Shown here: positions 7,201 to 15,437 of the stretch, in pieces
Layout: every line of letters begins with the position of its first letter
How positions within the stretch are numbered: the first letter of the stretch is position 1
Assembly: GCA_947305835.1 (NCBI GenBank)
Contig: CAMZEQ010000001.1
Coordinates: forward strand, 1 to 30,569
DNA length: 30,569 nt
Source: an uncultured Alphaproteobacteria bacterium
GTDB taxonomy: Bacteria; Pseudomonadota; Alphaproteobacteria; CAAHEQ01; UBA3637
Direction of reading: 5' to 3'
The notes under the pieces: model-generated
What the model was told of the DNA's origin: nothing
What the model saw: only the letters and a program-made list of their open reading frames with translations
Databases searched by the model: none
Program-made: the position numbers and the translations under genes

Positions 7201-10200
7201 ATGAACGAATTGATGAAAACTTTCAGCCCGTTGGCGAATCCTCAAACTTTTGATGATATTCGTATTTCGGTGGCTTCCCCCGAAAGAATTCGGTCTTGGT
7301 CTTATGGTGAAGTGACCCGTCCGGAAACGATTAACTATCGCACGTTTAAACCTGAACGTGATGGTTTGTTCTGTGCTAAAATCTTTGGTCCGATTAAGGA
7401 TTATGAATGTTTGTGCGGTAAATATAAGCGCATGAAATACCGTGGTATTACCTGTGAAAAGTGCGGTGTGGAAGTCACGCTTTCCAAGGTGCGTCGTGAA
7501 CGTATGGGACACATTGAATTGGTCAGTCCTGTCACTCACATTTGGTTTTTAAAATCTTTACCCAGCCGCATCGGTACTTTGTTGGATTTAATGCTCAAAC
7601 AATTGGAAGCGGTTTTATACTTTGAAAAATACATTGTTATTGAACCGGGTTTGACACCGCTCAAACAAATGGATTTATTGACCGAAGAACAGTATAATCA
7701 AGCATTGGAAGAATATGGTGAAGATTCTTTCCGGGCCGGTATCGGTGCTGAAGCCATTAAAACTTTGCTCAGCCAAATTGATTTGCCGACAGAAGCCAAA
7801 AAATTGCGTGCCGAATTGATTGAAACAAAATCAGATATGAAACGCAAGAAAATTGTGAAAAAGTTGAAGTTGGTAGAATCTTTCTTGGAATCCGGTGCTC
7901 GTCCCGAATGGATGGTATTGGATGTGTTGCCGGTCATTCCGCCAGATTTGCGTCCGTTGGTCCCGTTGGATGGTGGTCGTTTTGCAACTTCTGACTTGAA
8001 CGATCTCTATCGTCGTGTGATCAATCGTAACAATCGTTTGAAACGTTTGTTGGAATTGCGCGCCCCTGATATTATCGTGCGTAATGAAAAGCGTATGTTG
8101 CAAGAGGCTGTGGATGCTCTGTTTGATAATGGTCGTCGCGGTCGTGCCGTAACGGGTATCAATAAGCGGCCCTTAAAATCTTTGGCAGATATGTTGCGTG
8201 GTAAAGCCGGGCGTTTCCGTCAAAACTTATTGGGTAAGCGTGTGGACTATTCCGGTCGTTCTGTGATTACAGTGGGGCCTGAATTGAAATTGCATCAATG
8301 CGGTTTGCCCAAGCGTATGGCTTTGGAATTGTTTAAGCCTTTCATTTATGCAAAATTGGAAGCTCAGGGTAAAGCGGCTACCATTAAAAACGCCAAGCGT
8401 TTAGTGGAAAAAGAAACACCGGATGTTTGGGATATTTTATCCGAAGTGATTAAAGAACATCCCGTGTTATTGAACCGTGCGCCGACTTTGCACCGTTTGG
8501 GTATTCAGGCTTTTGAACCCGTGTTGATTGAAGGTAAAGCGATTCAATTGCATCCGTTGGCTTGTACAGCGTTTAACGCTGACTTCGACGGTGACCAGAT
8601 GGCTGTACACGTTCCTTTGTCGACGGAAGCGCAATTAGAAGCTCGTGTATTGATGCTTTCCACCAATAATATTTTGGCCCCTGCCAGTGGTCAGCCGATT
8701 ATTGTGCCGACTCAGGATATGATTTTGGGTATGTACTATTTGTCCATGATGCGTGAAGGCGAAAAGGGCGAAGGTATGGTCTTTAACGGGCGCCAAGAAA
8801 TTGAACATGCTTTGTTTAACAAAGATGTTTCCTTGCATGCCAAAATTAAGGTTCGTTTGCCGATCGTGACTGATGCGGGTGAACATAAAACCCAGATTGT
8901 GGAAACAACGCCCGGTCGTGTGATCATTTCATCCATTTTGCCGGATAACGATCACATTCCGTTTTCGATGATTAACCGTCAAATCGGTAAGAAACAAGTG
9001 GCCGAAATGTTGGGTCGTGTGTATCGCGCCTGCGGTCAAAAAGAAACTTGTATCTTTGCGGATAAGATCAAAGAATTAGGCTTTAAGAATGCGGCATTGG
9101 CCGGTATTTCCATCGGTAAAGATGACTTTGTGATCCCGGCTGAAAAGAAAAAGTTGTTGGCTGCTACAGAAGCCAAAGTGGATGACTTTGAACAACAATA
9201 TCAGGACGGTTTGATTACCCGTTTGGAAAAATACAACAAGGTCGTGGATGCTTGGGTGGCTTGTACAGATGCTGTTTCCAAGGCCATGATGAAAGATATT
9301 TCCAAAGCCGAACCCGGTAAGCCCGTGAACTCAGTCTATATGATGTCTGATTCCGGTGCGCGCGGATCTGTCACTCAGATGCGTCAGTTGGCCGGTATGC
9401 GTGGTTTGATGACCAAGCCGTCAGGCGAAATTATCGAAACGCCAATTCGGTCCAACTTTAAAGAAGGTTTAACCGTTATGGAATACTTTAACTCCACACA
9501 CGGTTCCCGTAAAGGTTTGGCCGATACAGCTTTGAAAACAGCTAACTCAGGTTATTTGACCCGTCGTTTGGTGGATGTGGCGCAAGATGCCATTATTACC
9601 ATGCAAGATTGCGGGACGGATCAAGGTATTACCATTCAACCGATTATTGAAGGCGGTGACGTGATTGCCACCACGGGTGAACGTATTTTGGGTCGTACAA
9701 CGGCTGAAGATGTGAAACATCCTGAAACCGGTGAAATTATCATTCCGAAAAATAAATTGGTGGATGCCAAAGATGTCGAAAAGATTGATGCGCTGGGTAT
9801 TGATTCCGTCAAGATTCGTTCGGTGCTGACTTGCGAAGCCGAAGATGGTATTTGCGCGGCCTGTTATGGGCAAGATTTGGCCCGTGGTTGCCCTGTGAAC
9901 TTGGGTGAAGTGGTGGGTATTATTGCCGCTCAATCCATCGGTGAACCGGGTACCCAGTTGACATTGCGTACCTTCCACGTCGGTGGTACGGCGCAACGTG
10001 GTGCTGATTCGGCGGTGGATGCGGCTTTCGATGCTCAGGTTCGTTTGGGCCAAGGTGTCATTGTGAAGAACTCACAAGGTGCCAGCATTATCTTATCCCG
10101 TAACTTTGAAATTTCATTGTTGGATGCCAACCATCGTGAAAAAGCCCGTCATAAAGTGCCTTATGGTGCTAAATTGATGGTGGAAGATGGTCAGGAAGTG

Positions 10201-11337
10201 AAAAAAGGAACACGCTTGGCCGAATGGGATCCGTATTCAACGCCGATGATTGCCGATGCAGACGGTAAAGCCAAGTTTGAAGATATCGTGGCCGGTAAGA
10301 CATTAGATGAACGTACAGATCCGTCAACAGGTTTGACTGAACGTGTAATTATGGAACCGGATAAACAATCCTCTGCCAAAAACTTGCGTCCGCACATCAG
10401 TATTTTGGATGCAGATAAGAATGTGGCCAAGACCAGCAAAGGGACAGAAGCCCGTACCTATTTACCGAAAGGTGCGATTATTACCGTCAAAAACGGTCAA
10501 ACCATTCACGTTGGTGATGTGTTGGCTTTGGTGGCACGTGATTCTAAAACCAAGGATATTACGGGTGGTTTGCCGCGTGTGGCAGAATTGTTTGAAGCCC
10601 GTCGTCCCAAAGATGCGGCCATTATGGCAGAAGCTGCCGGTCGTGTGGAATATGATCGCGACTTTAAAGCCAAACGCGTGATTAATGTGGTTGATGAAGA
10701 AGGTCATAAACATGCGCATTTGATCCCGAAAGGTAAGACACCGGCGGTGTATGAAGGTGATATGGTTCAAAAAGGTGATATGATTGTGGAAGGTCCTTTG
10801 GCCCCGCATGACATCTTGCGTATTTTGGGTGTGGAAGCTTTGGCGCATTATTTGGTCAAAGAAGTTCAGGCCGTATATCGTTTGCAAGGTGTGCGTATCA
10901 ATGATAAGCATATTGAAGTGATCGTACGTCAAATGATGCGTAAATTGGAAGTGACTGATCCGGGTGATACAACCTTGTTGGAAGGTGAACAAGTTGAAAA
11001 ACAACAATTGATCAGCGAAAATCTGAAAGCAGAACAGGCCGGTGGCAGACCTGCCAAGGTTGCCCCTGTATTGTTGGGTATTACCAAGGCTTCGTTGCAA
11101 ACCAGTTCGTTTATTTCAGCGGCGTCCTTCCAAGAAACAACACGTGTTTTGACTGAGGCAGCTATTGCAGGTAAAACAGATCCTTTGCACGGATTAAAAG
11201 AAAATGTGATTGTGGGACGTTTGATTCCAGCCGGTACCGGTGCGGCAATGAAACGTTTGCGTTCAATTGCTGGAGAACGTGATAAGGAAGTTTTGCAAAC
11301 ACGTAATAAGGAAACGCATAACGAAGCGATTGCTTAA
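7201..11337 (+). CDS. rpoC: DNA-directed RNA polymerase subunit beta'
   Basis: The beta' subunit carries the catalytic magnesium site. The 1378-residue protein is complete. The N-terminal zinc motif (CLCGKYKRMKYRGITCEKCG) lies near residue 70. The catalytic loop NADFDGDQMAVH is near residue 457 with its three aspartates intact. The second zinc site (CEAEDGICAACYGQDLARGC) lies near residue 880, and the trigger-loop/bridge region with GEPGTQLTLRTFH near residue 915. An AGGAG lies upstream of the ATG, nine bases after rpoB. A strong intrinsic terminator follows within 15 bases, ending the operon. Confidence 0.99.
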   Translation: MNELMKTFSPLANPQTFDDIRISVASPERIRSWSYGEVTRPETINYRTFKPERDGLFCAKIFGPIKDYECLCGKYKRMKYRGITCEKCGVEVTLSKVRRERMGHIELVSPVTHIWFLKSLPSRIGTLLDLMLKQLEAVLYFEKYIVIEPGLTPLKQMDLLTEEQYNQALEEYGEDSFRAGIGAEAIKTLLSQIDLPTEAKKLRAELIETKSDMKRKKIVKKLKLVESFLESGARPEWMVLDVLPVIPPDLRPLVPLDGGRFATSDLNDLYRRVINRNNRLKRLLELRAPDIIVRNEKRMLQEAVDALFDNGRRGRAVTGINKRPLKSLADMLRGKAGRFRQNLLGKRVDYSGRSVITVGPELKLHQCGLPKRMALELFKPFIYAKLEAQGKAATIKNAKRLVEKETPDVWDILSEVIKEHPVLLNRAPTLHRLGIQAFEPVLIEGKAIQLHPLACTAFNADFDGDQMAVHVPLSTEAQLEARVLMLSTNNILAPASGQPIIVPTQDMILGMYYLSMMREGEKGEGMVFNGRQEIEHALFNKDVSLHAKIKVRLPIVTDAGEHKTQIVETTPGRVIISSILPDNDHIPFSMINRQIGKKQVAEMLGRVYRACGQKETCIFADKIKELGFKNAALAGISIGKDDFVIPAEKKKLLAATEAKVDDFEQQYQDGLITRLEKYNKVVDAWVACTDAVSKAMMKDISKAEPGKPVNSVYMMSDSGARGSVTQMRQLAGMRGLMTKPSGEIIETPIRSNFKEGLTVMEYFNSTHGSRKGLADTALKTANSGYLTRRLVDVAQDAIITMQDCGTDQGITIQPIIEGGDVIATTGERILGRTTAEDVKHPETGEIIIPKNKLVDAKDVEKIDALGIDSVKIRSVLTCEAEDGICAACYGQDLARGCPVNLGEVVGIIAAQSIGEPGTQLTLRTFHVGGTAQRGADSAVDAAFDAQVRLGQGVIVKNSQGASIILSRNFEISLLDANHREKARHKVPYGAKLMVEDGQEVKKGTRLAEWDPYSTPMIADADGKAKFEDIVAGKTLDERTDPSTGLTERVIMEPDKQSSAKNLRPHISILDADKNVAKTSKGTEARTYLPKGAIITVKNGQTIHVGDVLALVARDSKTKDITGGLPRVAELFEARRPKDAAIMAEAAGRVEYDRDFKAKRVINVVDEEGHKHAHLIPKGKTPAVYEGDMVQKGDMIVEGPLAPHDILRILGVEALAHYLVKEVQAVYRLQGVRINDKHIEVIVRQMMRKLEVTDPGDTTLLEGEQVEKQQLISENLKAEQAGGRPAKVAPVLLGITKASLQTSSFISAASFQETTRVLTEAAIAGKTDPLHGLKENVIVGRLIPAGTGAAMKRLRSIAGERDKEVLQTRNKETHNEAIA

Positions 11338-11350
11338 AAAAGCTCAAAAA

Positions 11351-11378
11351 AACCTGTCGAATTCCTGACAGGTTTTTT
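11351..11378 (+). terminator. Intrinsic terminator of the rpoBC operon
   Basis: AACCTGTC (11351-11358) pairs with GACAGGTT (11367-11374), with an eight-base loop. An uninterrupted T run continues from the stem to 11380. It lies 14 bases after the rpoC stop. Confidence 0.93.
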
Positions 11379-11381
11379 TTA

Positions 11382-11408
11382 TTGACAATAATTATTTTTT
11401 GATATAAT
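11382..11408 (+). promoter_or_regulatory. Sigma70-type promoter for the Cys-rich/ankyrin pair
   Basis: A perfect TTGACA (11382-11387) and a perfect TATAAT (11403-11408) are separated by 15 bases, two fewer than ideal. Short TGACAA (11383-11388) and TTGTCA (11410-11415) sequences form an inverted repeat around the -10, which could be an operator. The promoter starts right after the rpoC terminator, so the downstream pair is an independent unit. Confidence 0.75.
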
Positions 11409-11456
11409 CTTGTCAGTGGAACCTTATTTAAGAGCGATAAGTCAAGGGGGAGGATA

Positions 11457-12599
11457 ATGAAGAGATTATTTTTGTTTTTAAGTTTTTCGGGGCTGGTTGG
11501 TATTTCTGCCGTCTCCTATGGTTGGACGTATTATGCTAAAAATTCACGTCAGATACCCAGGGCCAGTTGTTTGGAAATGATGTGCCAATACGGTTGCGTG
11601 GAAGATGACAAAGGTGCCGGATATTGTTGCGGTGCCGGTCAAGTGGGAGATAAATGCTATGGCAGTTTTTGTTGCCAGAATGGCTTAATTTGTTCCGGTA
11701 AAACGGGTACAAGCGTTTGTACCGGTTGTTCTAAAAATTCAGACTGTCCTGATTTGCATACATTTTGTTCCAACGGGCGCTGTGTCCCTTGCAATCAGGA
11801 AGGCACAGGGCTCAGACTTAGCGCTGATGCCGAACATTGTAGTTGCCCCACAGGTTATACTAAACGCTGTGGTACAACATCGACCAGTGTCAGTTGCTTA
11901 GATGGTGGCAGATGGACATGTGTTCGCGGGTGTTTTGATCATACGGATTGTCAGACGGATTATTATTGTTCATGTAACGGTAATTCTTGTCCCGCAGCCG
12001 GCGGTCAATGTCAACCTTGTCCGACGGGAACGCATCGTGATGCGACTTCGGCAACGGGATGCTTGCCATGTGCGGAATGTCAGGTATGGGATGAAGCTAC
12101 GCGTTCTTGTATTTCAACATGTCCGGAGGGACAAGTTTGTATACAAAATCCCGGCACAGGATTCCCCCCGGATTACGAAAGATGCAATGGGGATACGTGT
12201 TTGGCTGTGCCTGCAAAAAATTCTTTGGTACATGTAAAAGGCACCATAAACAAACGTGATTTTTACTTTCCGCCCGCCAATGCTTTATATCAAATGACCC
12301 ATACAAGTGCATCGCGTTTTTGTGAGCATTATGGTTTACATTTGGCAACGGTGAATGAAGCCTGTGTCAAAGATTATGCCTATGATAGCGGGTACGATTG
12401 TCCGAATTTTGTCAATAATCAAACTTTTTCGGACAGAGGGATGAGTTACAGATTAAGCAGCTGGCATGTGGAAAGTTCGGGATCTTTTTGGCTGGCTAAT
12501 CTCAGCGGATATACGGCTTTACGCGTCACTTATTCTTGCGGCAACAATCATTCCAGTGTCGTGTGTAACCGTTTTTACCCATTATGTACAACAAATTGA
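11457..12599 (+). CDS. Exported Cys-rich protein, function unknown (380 aa)
   Basis: This protein is predicted to be secreted or surface-exposed. It starts with a signal peptide (MKRLFLFLSFSGLVGISAV), with the start supported by a strong GGGGGAGG just upstream. Residues ~38-240 hold most of about 41 cysteines, in short modules such as CSKNSDCPD and CFDHTDCQTDYYC with recurring PCP/CxxC spacings. They recall EGF-like or extracellular Cys-knot repeats and are presumably disulfide-bonded. The C-terminal ~110 residues differ: they contain ASRFCEHYGLHLATVNEAC and later SGSFWLANLSGY and VVCNRFYPLC. That pattern is loosely like C-type-lectin or sulfatase-modifying folds, but I cannot assign it. It sits in a two-gene unit with an exported ankyrin-like protein. 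Adhesion or host interaction is possible but unproven. Confidence 0.85.
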   Translation: MKRLFLFLSFSGLVGISAVSYGWTYYAKNSRQIPRASCLEMMCQYGCVEDDKGAGYCCGAGQVGDKCYGSFCCQNGLICSGKTGTSVCTGCSKNSDCPDLHTFCSNGRCVPCNQEGTGLRLSADAEHCSCPTGYTKRCGTTSTSVSCLDGGRWTCVRGCFDHTDCQTDYYCSCNGNSCPAAGGQCQPCPTGTHRDATSATGCLPCAECQVWDEATRSCISTCPEGQVCIQNPGTGFPPDYERCNGDTCLAVPAKNSLVHVKGTINKRDFYFPPANALYQMTHTSASRFCEHYGLHLATVNEACVKDYAYDSGYDCPNFVNNQTFSDRGMSYRLSSWHVESSGSFWLANLSGYTALRVTYSCGNNHSSVVCNRFYPLCTTN

Positions 12600-12616
12600 A
12601 CCAGAGGAGAAAAAAT

Positions 12617-13144
12617 ATGAAAAAATTATTATTATCGTCCGTTGTGTGTTTGATGGTTTTCCCTGTTATGGGGCAGAATTGTCAGTATGCACCGGAACAA
12701 GAAGTCGTGCGTGCGGCAGAAAATTGGGAAGAAATATCCGTTTTGGGTGATTCGTTTGATGCGAATACCGTCTATCCGTGCGGAGGGACTTTGGCGCAGT
12801 TGGCTGTTATGCGCGGCAGTTTGGATTCTTTGGATTATTTATATGCTCACGGGGTGGACTTTAATGCGACAGTTTCTTTGGCGGGATATGAAATTCCGAA
12901 TGCCCCTTCCGAGATTCCCTTCCCGTTGTTTGTGGCACGTTATTCCCCCAATGGGGCGATTGTTGATTCCATGGTAAACAGTGGGGTTGATTTCAAAGTT
13001 AAGGATTCTTTCGGACATGATGTTTTTTGGTATTTTGAACAAAATCCTGTTTTGCGTCGTAGTTATTTGACCAAAAAAGGATGGGATTCTTTAATACCGA
13101 TGTCGGAAAGAATTCGTCGAATTAAAGCAGGTAAAACACTATAA
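12617..13144 (+). CDS. Exported ankyrin-repeat-like protein (175 aa)
   Basis: I place the start at ATG 12617, preceded by GAGGAGA, giving a clean signal peptide (MKKLLLSSVVCLMVFPVMGQ). An earlier in-frame ATG at 12584 overlaps the upstream gene and spoils the signal. The mature part contains degenerate ankyrin repeats: GTLAQLAVMRGSLDSLDYLY followed by AHGVDFNA, then FPLFVARYSPNGAIVDSMV followed by NSGVDFKVKD. Ankyrin repeats mediate protein binding, and a periplasmic or secreted place of action is inferred from the signal. It lies 17 bases after the Cys-rich gene, so the two are cotranscribed, and it ends six bases before a strong terminator. Confidence 0.85.
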   Translation: MKKLLLSSVVCLMVFPVMGQNCQYAPEQEVVRAAENWEEISVLGDSFDANTVYPCGGTLAQLAVMRGSLDSLDYLYAHGVDFNATVSLAGYEIPNAPSEIPFPLFVARYSPNGAIVDSMVNSGVDFKVKDSFGHDVFWYFEQNPVLRRSYLTKKGWDSLIPMSERIRRIKAGKTL

Positions 13145-13178
13145 AAAACGGCCCCCTGATTTGGGGGCCTTTTCTTTT
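13143..13178. terminator. Bidirectional intrinsic terminator between the ankyrin-like gene and infC
   Basis: GGCCCCC (13150-13156) and GGGGGCC (13163-13169) form a 7-bp GC stem with a six-base loop. The plus strand continues with TTTTCTTTT and the minus strand with six Ts (As at 13143-13148), so it can end transcription from both sides. Confidence 0.92.
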
Positions 13179-13191
13179 TAACAAGAAATGA

Positions 13192-13746
13192 TTATTTGAT
13201 AGGAGCAACCATCAAGCTCATGTTGCGCCCTTCTAATTTCGGTTGGCCTTCTGTTTTGGCAATATCGGCCACATCTTGGGCCGCACGATTTAAAACTTCA
13301 GCCCCCAAATCTTGATAGGACATCTCACGACCTCGGAAGCGAATCGTGAATTTTACTTTGTTTCCTTCAGCCAAAAACTTTTTGGCATTACGCATTTTAA
13401 AACCATAATCATTGTCACCGATATTGGGGGTAAATTTGATTTCTTTGGTTTCTTGAACCTTTTGTTTTTTCTTGGCTTCATTTTTGCGTTTTTGCAGTTC
13501 GTATTTATATTTTCCCGCATTAATTATCTTACACACAGGCCAATCGCCTGCGGTCGAAATTTCCACCAAATCCAAGCCGGCATTTTCTGCACGTCTGAGG
13601 GCTTCTCGCATAACGACAATCCCCACATTTTGTCCTGCTTCGTCGATTAAACGGACCTGAGGGGATGTGATTTGTTGATTGACACGAGGTTCATCGAATT
13701 TTCCCGAATTGACCGCACGGGGGGCGGGATTGAATGTATTAGCGAT
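13192..13746 (-). CDS. infC: Translation initiation factor IF-3, probable ATC start
   Basis: IF-3 binds the 30S subunit and discriminates against wrong start codons and initiator tRNA. The frame contains GQNVGIVVMREALRRAENAG, DLVEISTAGDWPVCKI and the C-terminal IRFRGREMSYQDLG. The first conventional start would be a GTG at 13624-13626, which removes the conserved N-terminal motif RVNQQITSPQVRLIDEAG. The open frame continues upstream to an ATC at 13744-13746, nine bases after a perfect GGAGG (13756-13760), giving 184 residues, normal for IF-3. Known infC genes use rare starts such as ATT so that IF-3 represses its own synthesis. ATC here is inferred from frame, motif coverage and ribosome site. 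A -35/-10 pair lies upstream and a terminator downstream. Confidence 0.93.
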   Translation of the reverse strand: MANTFNPAPRAVNSGKFDEPRVNQQITSPQVRLIDEAGQNVGIVVMREALRRAENAGLDLVEISTAGDWPVCKIINAGKYKYELQKRKNEAKKKQKVQETKEIKFTPNIGDNDYGFKMRNAKKFLAEGNKVKFTIRFRGREMSYQDLGAEVLNRAAQDVADIAKTEGQPKLEGRNMSLMVAPIK

Positions 13747-13760
13747 AGGTTGGTTCCTCC
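13744..13760 (-). promoter_or_regulatory. infC ribosome site and non-canonical ATC start
   Basis: On the minus strand a perfect GGAGG (13760-13756) is followed by nine bases and then ATC (13746-13744) in the IF-3 frame. No in-frame ATG, GTG or TTG lies between this site and the conserved N-terminal motif. Rare starts of infC make it sensitive to IF-3 proofreading, so this is probably the autoregulatory start. Confidence 0.75.
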
Positions 13761-13781
13761 AAAAAATTAAACAACAACCTT

Positions 13782-13810
13782 ATTTTAATCTTTTTTTTAA
13801 AGACTTTCAA
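13782..13810 (-). promoter_or_regulatory. infC promoter
   Basis: On the minus strand TTGAAA (13810-13805) and TAAAAT (13787-13782) are separated by exactly 17 bases. Transcription would start near 13775, giving a leader of about 30 bases that includes the GGAGG. It is back-to-back with the rightward promoter at 13820-13828. Confidence 0.65.
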
Positions 13811-13819
13811 GTTTTTTTT

Positions 13820-13828
13820 TGGTATAAT
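13820..13828 (+). promoter_or_regulatory. Extended -10 promoter giving a probable leaderless mRNA
   Basis: TGGTATAAT (13820-13828) is an extended -10 element with a perfect TATAAT and no clear -35. Seven bases separate it from ATG 13836, so the expected transcription start coincides with the start codon. No Shine-Dalgarno sequence precedes the gene. Confidence 0.6.
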
Positions 13829-13835
13829 GGGCTTT

Positions 13836-15437
13836 ATGAAATGGTTGAGGAACATTTTTTTTATTTTTTGTGCCATATTATGGGGGAACGGGGTTGATGC
13901 TCAGGCGTTTGAGCAAAACGGTGTCGGGAAATGGCATACACTGCCTTTTGCGGATGTACGTTTATTGTCATGTACGACAGGTACATTGGACAGAAATCTG
14001 CTGGTCGGAGGGTTGCAAATTAAAATTCATTCTGGCTGGATTTTAAAAAAGCCGCGATTGAAGCCTTTGTCGGAAAATGCTGTTTTGGATTACCCGATTC
14101 GTCCGGATCCTTTAGATACAACGCAATATACGGGAACAATTTTATTACCGATTGTTCAGCGTGTTGCTGCCGGTGAACAAACACATTTCGGTGCAGAAGG
14201 TCATTTAATCGGTTGTTGGGATGATAATTGTTTGGATTTGCCCGTTCGGATAGAACTGCCGTTGGATAGTGCCGAAAGCGATTATACGTCTTATTGTGCG
14301 TACATCATGGATGAAATGGGGCAAACCCCCAAATTAGACCTGAATATGGGAACAGGGCAATATATAAGTGAACATCAGGCGCTTTTAAGATTTCGCGTTC
14401 CGAATGTTTATCAGGCTTTTTTACAGAATCAAAATGGGTTGAATTTTAAGATATTGCAGACTCAGTTTTGGCAAGATATGGTTCAATTAAGAGTATCTTA
14501 TTCCGAAAGCTGGCCGAAGAATACTTTAAAGGATTGGATATTAATTACAAATCAGGGGATTTTCAGGGTTCCGATTCGCTTAACCGATCAGCCGCTAGAT
14601 CCGATTTCTCAATCTCGTCCCTGGGGAATGTTTTTATGGGTGGGCGGACTCTTATTTATTTGTTCTCCCTTCTTTATCTTTTGGGGGACCGTTTTCCCGA
14701 AAACCGTCAAACAGTTGCGTCGTCAATGTGTGCATGCTGCGGCAGTCAGTGCATTTTTTATGACAATGATGTGTTTTATGATCAAGTATTTTAACTGGAA
14801 TTGTGACAAGTCGTTTGTATTGGCCCTGATGGGGATAACATTGATTTTTCCCCCCAGATTTATTTGGTGGTGTGTGTTGTTATCGATCATTTGGCCCAAG
14901 CCTTATTTATTAAAAATGATCGACAATTTTTCATTATATTATTTATTGCCATGGCTGATTTTATGGCAGATTGTTCCTTTTTGGATTTTATATCGGCATG
15001 CCGAATTTTGGCGTAGGAAAGCGTGCGCAAGTTTGAAAAAGAGTTTTTTCAGTCATAATTTATTCTTTTTGTTGCCGACAATAGTCATGCTGTTTTATCA
15101 GGGATATGTGGCACATTTGAGTATTCCCTATCAGCAAAATTTGAATTTTAAACACACCACATTGGTATGTACGAAAGATGATTGCGAATCTTGGTTAAAA
15201 GCCGGATTACAGCTTCACTTGATTGATGCTCAAAGCCCGTTGGGTAAAACTTTATTGCGTTTTTATCAGGCATCGGAAAATGTTTTGATCTTTAATGATG
15301 ACGGTATCCAAACGATTTTGGTGAATACGACGCCTCAAAAGCTTAAAAAATATCTGATTGGTTTGCAAAATTATCGCGCTGGATACAGGCCAATTGATCC
15401 ACCCGTTCATTTTGGGGATGGCCCGCATGTCCCTTGA
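13836..15437 (+). CDS. DsbD/ScsB-like membrane protein, divergent thiol-disulfide interchange protein
   Basis: The 533-residue protein starts with a signal peptide (MKWLRNIFFIFCAILWGNGV). The N-terminal periplasmic domain fits the pattern of the DsbD alpha domain: GW near residue 67, YTGTILLP near 105, and a Cys pair in GCWDDNC (Cys127 and Cys132), where DsbD alpha has its active cysteines. From about residue 260 to 430 there are five or so hydrophobic segments, but the MPCVLPV-type motif of DsbD/CcdA membrane domains is not visible (ICSPFF instead). The C-terminal domain may be thioredoxin-like, with CTKDDC (Cys445, Cys450) in place of CxxC. A role in moving reductant to the periplasm is inferred, and altered motifs mean it may be divergent or inactive. 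The 3' end overlaps rnhA by 95 bases on the opposite strand. Confidence 0.55.
   Translation: MKWLRNIFFIFCAILWGNGVDAQAFEQNGVGKWHTLPFADVRLLSCTTGTLDRNLLVGGLQIKIHSGWILKKPRLKPLSENAVLDYPIRPDPLDTTQYTGTILLPIVQRVAAGEQTHFGAEGHLIGCWDDNCLDLPVRIELPLDSAESDYTSYCAYIMDEMGQTPKLDLNMGTGQYISEHQALLRFRVPNVYQAFLQNQNGLNFKILQTQFWQDMVQLRVSYSESWPKNTLKDWILITNQGIFRVPIRLTDQPLDPISQSRPWGMFLWVGGLLFICSPFFIFWGTVFPKTVKQLRRQCVHAAAVSAFFMTMMCFMIKYFNWNCDKSFVLALMGITLIFPPRFIWWCVLLSIIWPKPYLLKMIDNFSLYYLLPWLILWQIVPFWILYRHAEFWRRKACASLKKSFFSHNLFFLLPTIVMLFYQGYVAHLSIPYQQNLNFKHTTLVCTKDDCESWLKAGLQLHLIDAQSPLGKTLLRFYQASENVLIFNDDGIQTILVNTTPQKLKKYLIGLQNYRAGYRPIDPPVHFGDGPHVP

Noticed and set aside
11580..12130. CRISPR-like or tandem DNA repeats in the Cys-rich gene
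   Set aside because: The repetition is only in cysteine spacing; the DNA shows no direct repeats of constant length.
11902..12237. Alternative-frame ORF inside the Cys-rich exported gene
   Set aside because: Its Val/Arg-rich composition is a frame shadow of the Cys codons, and it has no start signal.
13312..13650. Rightward 112-residue frame opposite infC
   Set aside because: It is antisense to the conserved IF-3 body; the Phe-rich sequence mirrors Lys/Glu codons of infC.
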